Source: Nocardiopsis alborubida (GTDB taxonomy: Bacteria > Actinomycetota > Actinomycetes > Streptosporangiales > Streptosporangiaceae). From it: a stretch of DNA of 64,000 bases. Location: assembly GCF_012396365.1 (NCBI RefSeq), contig NZ_JAAXPG010000014.1, positions 62,001 through 126,000 on the forward strand, given 5' to 3'. How positions within the stretch are numbered: position 1 is the first letter of the stretch; each line of letters begins with the position of its first letter. Below, piece by piece: positions 59,280 through 64,000 of this stretch. Below the pieces are notes generated by a model. The model was not told where the DNA came from, did no database searches, and worked only from the letters and a program-made list of their open reading frames with translations. Both the position numbers and the translations under genes were made by a program.

Positions 59280-60446
59280 GTGACGGACCCCGCGGAGCAG
59301 GCCCCGCCCGCCGACGAGCCCCGTTCCTGGGCGGGCATGGTCGAACTGCTCGCCGAGGACCGGGAGAACCTCGTCGAGGACTTCCTCCAGCGCCTGGCGG
59401 CCCTGGGCAACTACACCGACGGCATGGTCCCCGACTCCGACCTGCGCCAGAGCGCGACGGAGACCTTCGACATGCTCACCCGGCGGATCGCCGGGCTGCC
59501 CCTGCCGGACCACCTGCGCGGCCTCTCCACCCGCCTGGGCGTGCGCCGGGCCCGCCAGGGCGTGGCGCGCGAGCACCTGCTGGAGGCGGTCCGGCTCGAC
59601 TTCCGCGTGCTCTGGGCGGGCCTGGTGCGCGCGGGCGGGCCCGGTTCCTCGCAGATCCTCGTGCTGCACGCCGAGGAGATCCTGACCACGGTCGAGCAGT
59701 ACATCAGCGACGTGCAGGCCGCCTTCCTGGAGGAGCGGGCCGCCCTGGAACGCGACTCCCGGGCCGCGGCGGCCCAGGCGTTCTCCCGGCTGCTCAACTC
59801 CGGGAGCCGGGCCGCCGCCGTGGCGTCCGAGGTGGCGGGCACCCTGGGGCTCCCCGAGCACGGCACCTTCGACGTGGCCTTCGTCGTGTCGCCCCCGGAG
59901 CGGGAGCGGCGGCCCGCGGCCCGCGTCCGCGAACGCGGCGGGGGCCTGGCGTGGGAGTTCGACGACGGCGTCGCCCTGGTGCGCGAGACCGGGCGCACGC
60001 CGTGGCCGGACCTGCCCCCGGGGGCCTCGGGAGGCCTGGTCGCGCGGGTGCGGGGGCTGGCCGCGGTCCCCGCCTCCGTCGAGGCGGCCCGCGTCCTGTC
60101 CGGCTACGCCGACACCGGCGGCGGGTTCGTCCGGGAGGAGGACGTCTGGTCCGCCATCGCCCACGACCAGCTGCGCGGCCTGATCCCCGGTTTCGGACGC
60201 GACCGGGTGGAGCGCTTCGAGCGGCTCGACGGGGACAGCCGGGCACGGCTGCTGGAGACGCTCGCCCACTACGCCGCCACGGGGTCGGTCAAGGCCACCG
60301 CCGAGGCCCTGTACTGCCACCGCAACACGGTGGTCAACCGGCTCCAGGCGTTCCGCGAGACCACGGGCCTGGACCTGACCGTTCCGGCCGAGGCCGCCCA
60401 GGCCCTGGTGCTGTTCTCGGGCCGCGGCGGCGCCGGGCGCGGGTGA
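59280..60446 (+). CDS. PucR/CdaR-type transcriptional regulator
   Basis: This 388-residue regulator from GTG 59280 (GGGAGGCGGCC upstream) ends with the PucR helix-turn-helix ATAEALYCHRNTVVNRLQAFRETTGLDL. It has an N-terminal helical sensor region (RsbR-like, residues 20-170) and a central GGDEF-like fold remnant. It is divergent from the M20 amidase gene and is the likely activator of it, and perhaps of the amidohydrolase and transporter. A much longer open frame upstream runs antisense to the amidase gene and is not real. Confidence 0.88.
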   Translation: MTDPAEQAPPADEPRSWAGMVELLAEDRENLVEDFLQRLAALGNYTDGMVPDSDLRQSATETFDMLTRRIAGLPLPDHLRGLSTRLGVRRARQGVAREHLLEAVRLDFRVLWAGLVRAGGPGSSQILVLHAEEILTTVEQYISDVQAAFLEERAALERDSRAAAAQAFSRLLNSGSRAAAVASEVAGTLGLPEHGTFDVAFVVSPPERERRPAARVRERGGGLAWEFDDGVALVRETGRTPWPDLPPGASGGLVARVRGLAAVPASVEAARVLSGYADTGGGFVREEDVWSAIAHDQLRGLIPGFGRDRVERFERLDGDSRARLLETLAHYAATGSVKATAEALYCHRNTVVNRLQAFRETTGLDLTVPAEAAQALVLFSGRGGAGRG

Positions 60447-60489
60447 GGCCCCCGGGGTCGCCGGGGGCCGCTGAGGACCCCGCGCACGG

Positions 60490-60526
60490 CACGGGCGGCC
60501 CGGGATGTGCTCCCGGGCCGCCCGTG
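60490..60526. terminator. Hairpin terminator after the PucR-type gene
   Basis: CACGGGCGGCCCGGGA (60490-60505) pairs perfectly with 60511-60526 over a TGTGC loop. Confidence 0.82.
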
Positions 60527-60577
60527 GTGACCTCCGTGCGCTGAGGGGTTCTTCGAGGAAGGCGGGTGGGGACGCCG

Positions 60578-60805
60578 TCAGTTCACGCGCACCGCCGTGA
60601 AGACCTCGGCCTTGTCTCCGTCCTCGTCCACCGTTCGGCCGGTGGAGGCGAAGTCGAAGGAGGCGTCCTCACGCTTGAAACGGTAGCTCTTCTTCGGTGA
60701 GGCCACCTTGGTGAAGGTCCCGTCGAGGTCGCGGATGCCGACGAAGTCGACGGTGTCGGGGACGACCAGCTTGATGCGCTTCATGCTCGGCTGGGTGATC
60801 CGCAT
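60578..60805 (-). CDS. Small 75-residue protein of unknown function
   Basis: From ATG at 60803-60805 (AGAGGAAGC upstream) the frame encodes 75 residues: a basic N-terminus MRITQPSMKRIKLVVPDT, an alternating beta-type pattern (VDFVGIRDLDGTFTKV, SYRFKRED, EVFTAVRVN), and no Cys or membrane segment. The well-placed ribosome site and a strong terminator opposite support expression. I do not recognise the family. It could be a small beta-barrel protein. The region upstream is AT-rich, fitting a promoter. Confidence 0.65.
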   Translation of the reverse strand: MRITQPSMKRIKLVVPDTVDFVGIRDLDGTFTKVASPKKSYRFKREDASFDFASTGRTVDEDGDKAEVFTAVRVN

Positions 60806-61105
60806 GCTTCCTCTTTCTTGCTCGGTACTCCTCCTGTGTGACGGCAGCACTCTCCGTCTGGTGCTCAGGTCATTCCCCATAACGGAACGATAAAAATCAG
60901 GACAGCGATTTTCATGTGCTCCGTGTCGCTCCGACGGCGTGCGCCGAACCGGGGTGAACGTGACGAAAGGAGTGTGTGAACTGCGGGAACGTCCTGTCGC
61001 GGTCGGGCTGGGGTCAGGTCCCGAGTCGGGCAATCTACCCAGGGCCACAAAGGGGTTTCTTTTCCGACCGAAAACCGTCCCGTGGTTGCGGCGGCGCGTC
61101 CGCCC
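60806..61105. other. Spacer upstream of the 75-residue protein gene
   Basis: The 300 bases are moderately AT-rich near 60880-60920 (ACGATAAAAATCAGGACAGCGATTT region), probably promoter. No gene recognised. Confidence 0.4.
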
Positions 61106-61615
61106 TCAGCCCCCCGCGTTGAGCCACCAGACGGAGAGGTTGAGCGCGGTCGCGAACGCCGTCCAGGCCCAGTAGGGCACCAGCAGGGCCGCCGCCCACC
61201 GGGACCGCCGGGCGAACAGCACGATGGTCGCCGTCAGCGCCGCCACCAGCAGGAGGATGTCGACCAGGGCCACCCCCCGCAGGCCGGCGGCGAAGAACAG
61301 CGGCGTCCACGCCGCGTTCAGCGCGAGCTGCACGAAGTAGAGCGACAGTTCCACGCGGGCGCCGCGCCAGCCGCGGCGGCGCCAGACCAGCCACCCCGAC
61401 ACGGCGATCATGGCGTACAGCGTCGTCCACACCGGGCCGAACACCCAGGAGGGCGGGGCCCACGAGGGCTGGCGCAGGGCGGCGTACTCCGCGGCGGTGC
61501 TGGCGCTGGAGAGCGCCCCGACGAGCGCGGCGGCGGTGACGGCGGCGGCGAACCCCGCCAGGCCCAGCAGGGACGCGCGGGTGGACGGGGTGTGCGAGGC
61601 GCTTGCGGCGGTCAT
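61106..61615 (-). CDS. tspO: TspO/MBR family tryptophan-rich sensory protein
   Basis: This 169-residue membrane protein has five hydrophobic helices and the TspO fingerprint: QPSWAPPSWVFGPVWTTLYAMIAVSGWLVW, ALNAAWTPLFF and YWAWTAFATALNLSVWWLN. It binds porphyrins or related ligands in the membrane and is usually stress-linked. The aromatic cluster is intact and the length is as expected. The ATG is followed by a short Ser/Thr-rich tail. It is monocistronic. Confidence 0.94.
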   Translation of the reverse strand: MTAASASHTPSTRASLLGLAGFAAAVTAAALVGALSSASTAAEYAALRQPSWAPPSWVFGPVWTTLYAMIAVSGWLVWRRRGWRGARVELSLYFVQLALNAAWTPLFFAAGLRGVALVDILLLVAALTATIVLFARRSRWAAALLVPYWAWTAFATALNLSVWWLNAGG

Positions 61616-61774
61616 GGCTTCTCCCCGTGGTCGGCGGTCGGCGCCCGGTCGCTGCGGGTGCCCGGTCCGCGTCGGAACCCCGCCGGTGTCGGCGCCTGCG
61701 CGGAAGCGGTCCGCGGCCGTGTGCCTGTACCGCTACCTCCGATCTTTCCTCAGTAAACAAGTATCTTGGAAAGC

Positions 61775-62554
61775 GTGAAGAAAAAGAACCGTGAACGCGG
61801 CCGCGCCACGAAGGCGCTGGGGATCACCGCGCTCGCCCTGGCGCTCCTGCTCGTCCTCGCGGCCGGCGGCTTCGCCGTCTGGGCGCTCAACCCCTACCAG
61901 GCGCAGCCGCGGGCGCTGTGGGAGGCGGTCGCCACCCCGGGCGTGGAGGTGGCCGCGTCCGACGACGCCGTGGTCGTCACCTCCACCCACGCCCCGCCCG
62001 AGGCCGGGGTCGTCTTCTACCCGGGCGCGCGCGTGGCACCCGAGGCCTACGCCGCGCCCTGGGCGCTGATCGCCGCCGACAGCGCCGTACGGGTGGTCAT
62101 CCCGCGGATGCCGCTGAACTTCGCGGTGTTCGACACCGACCGCGCCGATCGCGCCATCGCCGACCACGGCGACGGAGTCGACGCGTGGTACGTGGGCGGG
62201 CACTCGCTGGGCGGCGCCATGGCAGCCTCCCACCTCGGCGGGCGCACGGACGACACGGTCGTCGGGCTGGTCCTGTGGGGCTCCTACGCCACGGAGGGCG
62301 CGGGCCTGGCCGAACGCGAGGACCTCGCGGTCATCTCGGTCTCGGGCGGCCGCGACGGCCTGTCCGACCCGGCGACGGTCGAGGAGAACCGCGCGAACCT
62401 GCCGCCCGGGGCGCACACGCACCGGATCCAGGGGATGAACCACGCCCAGTTCGGCGCCTACGGGCCCCAGGAGGGAGACCTCCCCGCCGACATCGGCGAC
62501 GCCGAGGCCCACCGCCGCCTCGCCGCGGTGACGGCCGACTTCCTGGACGGGTAG
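61775..62554 (+). CDS. Membrane-anchored alpha/beta hydrolase
   Basis: This 259-residue protein (from GTG 61775; a TTG at 61766 is an alternative) has a lysine/arginine-rich N-terminus and one helix (ALGITALALALLLVLAAGGFAVWAL split by the window of 20), then an alpha/beta hydrolase domain. The elbow is GGHSLGG, a later Asp lies in SGGRDGLS and the His in GMNHAQFG. It resembles small extracytoplasmic hydrolases of unknown substrate in actinobacteria and firmicutes. The leader is AT-rich (GTAAACAAGTATC), fitting a promoter close to the start. Confidence 0.82.
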   Translation: MKKKNRERGRATKALGITALALALLLVLAAGGFAVWALNPYQAQPRALWEAVATPGVEVAASDDAVVVTSTHAPPEAGVVFYPGARVAPEAYAAPWALIAADSAVRVVIPRMPLNFAVFDTDRADRAIADHGDGVDAWYVGGHSLGGAMAASHLGGRTDDTVVGLVLWGSYATEGAGLAEREDLAVISVSGGRDGLSDPATVEENRANLPPGAHTHRIQGMNHAQFGAYGPQEGDLPADIGDAEAHRRLAAVTADFLDG

Positions 62555-62562
62555 GGCCCGCA

Positions 62563-62608
62563 CGTGCCAGGAGCCCGTACCGCCTCGGCGGTACGGGCTC
62601 CTGGCACG
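62563..62608. terminator. Very strong two-way terminator
   Basis: A perfect 22-bp stem (62563-62584 with 62587-62608) closes on CGCCTCGGCG. It lies between the convergent hydrolase and the 156-residue hypothetical protein gene. Confidence 0.88.
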
Positions 62609-62623
62609 AGGGGGACGCGCGCC

Positions 62624-63094
62624 TCACGCGGCCGCGGAGCGGGAACCGCGTACCAGCACCACGGCGGCCAACAAGGCGTCCTCCGCCTCCTCCAGCGCGG
62701 CCCGGACATGCTGCCCGTCGGGGGCGGAGTGCACGGCGATGAGCGCGTGCGCCGCGCACATCGCCGCCTCCGCCGCCGCACCCGGCCGCGAGGGGGCCGG
62801 GTCGGTCGCCCACTGCCAGTCGCTGACGGTCCGCTCCATCCTGCGGTACAGCAGGGCCTGGCCCACATCCCGGTCCTGTACCGCGTGGGCCCACGCGTTG
62901 GGTTCGCCCTCGGCGGGACGCACCGGGCTCGGACCGGCCTGGATCTCCGCCGCGGCGATCAGGCTCTGCGCCAGCGCGGGCACGTCCTCCTCGCTCGCGC
63001 CACCGCTGCGGTGCTGGGGATCGAACACGGGAGGGAGACCCAGAGCGGTCAGCGCGCGCACGATCGGTCCGGGGTCGCCGATACCCTGCGTCAT
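62624..63094 (-). CDS. Hypothetical helical protein
   Basis: This 156-residue protein from ATG at 63092-63094 behind GGAGG is mostly helical and Ala-rich, with no membrane segment. Recognisable stretches include GIGDPGPIVRALTALGLPPVF at the start and AAHALIAVHSAPDGQHVRAALEEAEDALLAAVVLV at the end (shown here only as end points). I do not recognise a family. Codon bias and the good ribosome site support it being real. Confidence 0.65.
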   Translation of the reverse strand: MTQGIGDPGPIVRALTALGLPPVFDPQHRSGGASEEDVPALAQSLIAAAEIQAGPSPVRPAEGEPNAWAHAVQDRDVGQALLYRRMERTVSDWQWATDPAPSRPGAAAEAAMCAAHALIAVHSAPDGQHVRAALEEAEDALLAAVVLVRGSRSAAA

Positions 63095-63338
63095 CTCAAC
63101 CTCCGGCTGTCTGCTTTGGCACATCCCCAGCCCTCTACCCAGTCATCCGCTACTTCCCGAACGCATTCCCCGCGTTTTTGTCGAAAAACTCCGGCGGGTA
63201 CTACGGAGGTGCAACGACCCGGACTCGGGCCGGGTTCCTGCGGACGCCGTGCGCTTCGGTTCCGGCGCCACCACCGGCTCCGGACACGGCGTCGGCGCGG
63301 GCGGGCCCGCGGGGGCTGAGCCGGTGAGCGGGGGCGGC

Positions 63339-64000
63339 TCAGCCGGTGAGGAAGTCGCCCAGGGCCGCGGCCAGCTCCTCGGGGGCCTCCTCGGCGACGT
63401 GGTGGCCCGAGTCGATGCCGTGGCCGCGGACGTCGTCCGCCCAGGTCCGCCAGACACGCAGCGGATCGCCGTACAGCTCCTCCAGGTCGTCCCGCAGCGA
63501 CCACAGGACCAGCGCGGGGCACCGGACGCGCACCCCGGCGGCGCGGTCGGCCTCCTCGTGCGCCCTGTCGACGGTCAGACCGGCGCGGTAGTCCTCCAGC
63601 ATCGCCCGCACCACCTCGGGGTCGCGCACCGCCCGCCTCCACTCCTCGTGGTTCTCCCGCCCCATGCTCACGGGGTCACCGGTGTACCAGCGGTCGGGAT
63701 CGGCGTTGATCACGCGCTCGGGTACCTCCGGCTGGGCGAAGAAGAACCAGTGCCACCACCGCGCGGCGAACTCGGGCGTGATCCGCGACAGGTGCTCGCT
63801 GATGGGCAGGCAGTCGATGAGCGCCACCCGGGAGACCAGGTCGGGGTGGTCCAGGACCAACCGCAGGGCCACGTAGCTGCCCCGGTCGTGGCCGACGAGC
63901 GCGAACCGGTCGTGGCCCAGCAGGCGCATCACCGCCACCATGTCGGCGGCGACCGCGCGTTTGGAGTGGCTGGTGTGGTCCGGTGAGGGCGCGGGGCCGC
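63339..64000 (-). CDS. Haloacetate-dehalogenase-like alpha/beta hydrolase (5' end outside window)
   Basis: The frame remains open to the right window edge, so at least 220 residues are visible and the start is missing. The visible N-terminal part SPDHTSHSKRAVAADMVAVMR leads to the nucleophile elbow GHDRGS, with Asp as in haloacetate/haloalkane dehalogenases and epoxide hydrolases. RWWHWFFFAQPE and the final DSGHHVAEEAPEEL with His also fit fluoroacetate-dehalogenase relatives. Dehalogenation or epoxide opening is therefore likely; the natural substrate is unknown. Confidence 0.85.
   Translation of the reverse strand, partial: GPAPSPDHTSHSKRAVAADMVAVMRLLGHDRFALVGHDRGSYVALRLVLDHPDLVSRVALIDCLPISEHLSRITPEFAARWWHWFFFAQPEVPERVINADPDRWYTGDPVSMGRENHEEWRRAVRDPEVVRAMLEDYRAGLTVDRAHEEADRAAGVRVRCPALVLWSLRDDLEELYGDPLRVWRTWADDVRGHGIDSGHHVAEEAPEELAAALGDFLTG

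Overview
The window looks like the chromosome of a high-GC actinomycete, most likely of the Nocardiopsis type. The evidence is very GC-rich codon use, many GTG/TTG starts, ATGA/GTGA gene overlaps, Tat and Sec exported plant-polymer hydrolases, and many one-component regulators. The species assignment is inference. No tRNA, rRNA, CRISPR array, integrase or transposase was recognised.

Region 1 (about 1-25130) is a salicylate-capped, heterocycle-forming NRPS metallophore cluster. Its gene content resembles the coelibactin and yersiniabactin/pyochelin families. The leftward arm carries salicyl-AMP ligase, a 3Fe-4S ferredoxin, salicylate synthase and a methyltransferase. The rightward arm carries two NRPSs (ArCP-Cy-A-PCP-Cy-dead A-PCP, then docking-Cy-A with an inserted MT-like domain-PCP-TE), a saccharopine-dehydrogenase-like protein and a thiazolinyl imine reductase fused to a methyltransferase. 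It also includes a P450 on the opposite strand, a type II thioesterase and a second methyltransferase. An Opp/Nik-type ABC permease (cut by the window edge) and a double ATPase at the left edge could import the metal complex. Two Fur/Zur-like boxes share the pattern GATAA-N3-TTTTCG. One lies in the divergent NRPS/ligase promoter and one ahead of the ferredoxin gene, which suggests zinc (or iron) control.

Region 2 (about 25290-33980) is sugar and organic-acid uptake: a secreted GH43 arabinanase behind a 24-bp palindromic operator, an SSS sodium symporter with a two-helix partner, an alpha/beta hydrolase lacking its nucleophile, an MFS exporter, and the start of a TctABC tripartite tricarboxylate transporter.

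Region 3 (about 33970-43910) continues with TctC, a divergent aconitase and a GntR regulator, forming a tricarboxylate-use module. It also holds an HSL-type esterase, an Old Yellow Enzyme with a divergent MerR regulator, and a TetR regulator divergent from a membrane-anchored alpha/beta hydrolase.

Region 4 (about 43854-53690) has an AbiEi-like gene bracketed by two inverted copies of a 54-bp palindromic element, a small conserved protein, a STAS remnant overlapping a fatty-acid desaturase, a secreted PL9 pectate lyase, and a cupin / PmoA-like / Gfo-Idh-MocA operon divergent from its LacI regulator with twin operators.

Region 5 (about 54299-60446) is a nitrogen-scavenging set: an amidohydrolase, an MHS-family transporter, an M20 carbamoylase/allantoate-type amidohydrolase and a divergent PucR-type regulator. 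The right end (60578-64000) holds a 75-residue unknown protein, TspO, a membrane-anchored alpha/beta hydrolase, a hypothetical protein and a truncated haloacetate-dehalogenase-like hydrolase. Several strong hairpin terminators separate convergent units.
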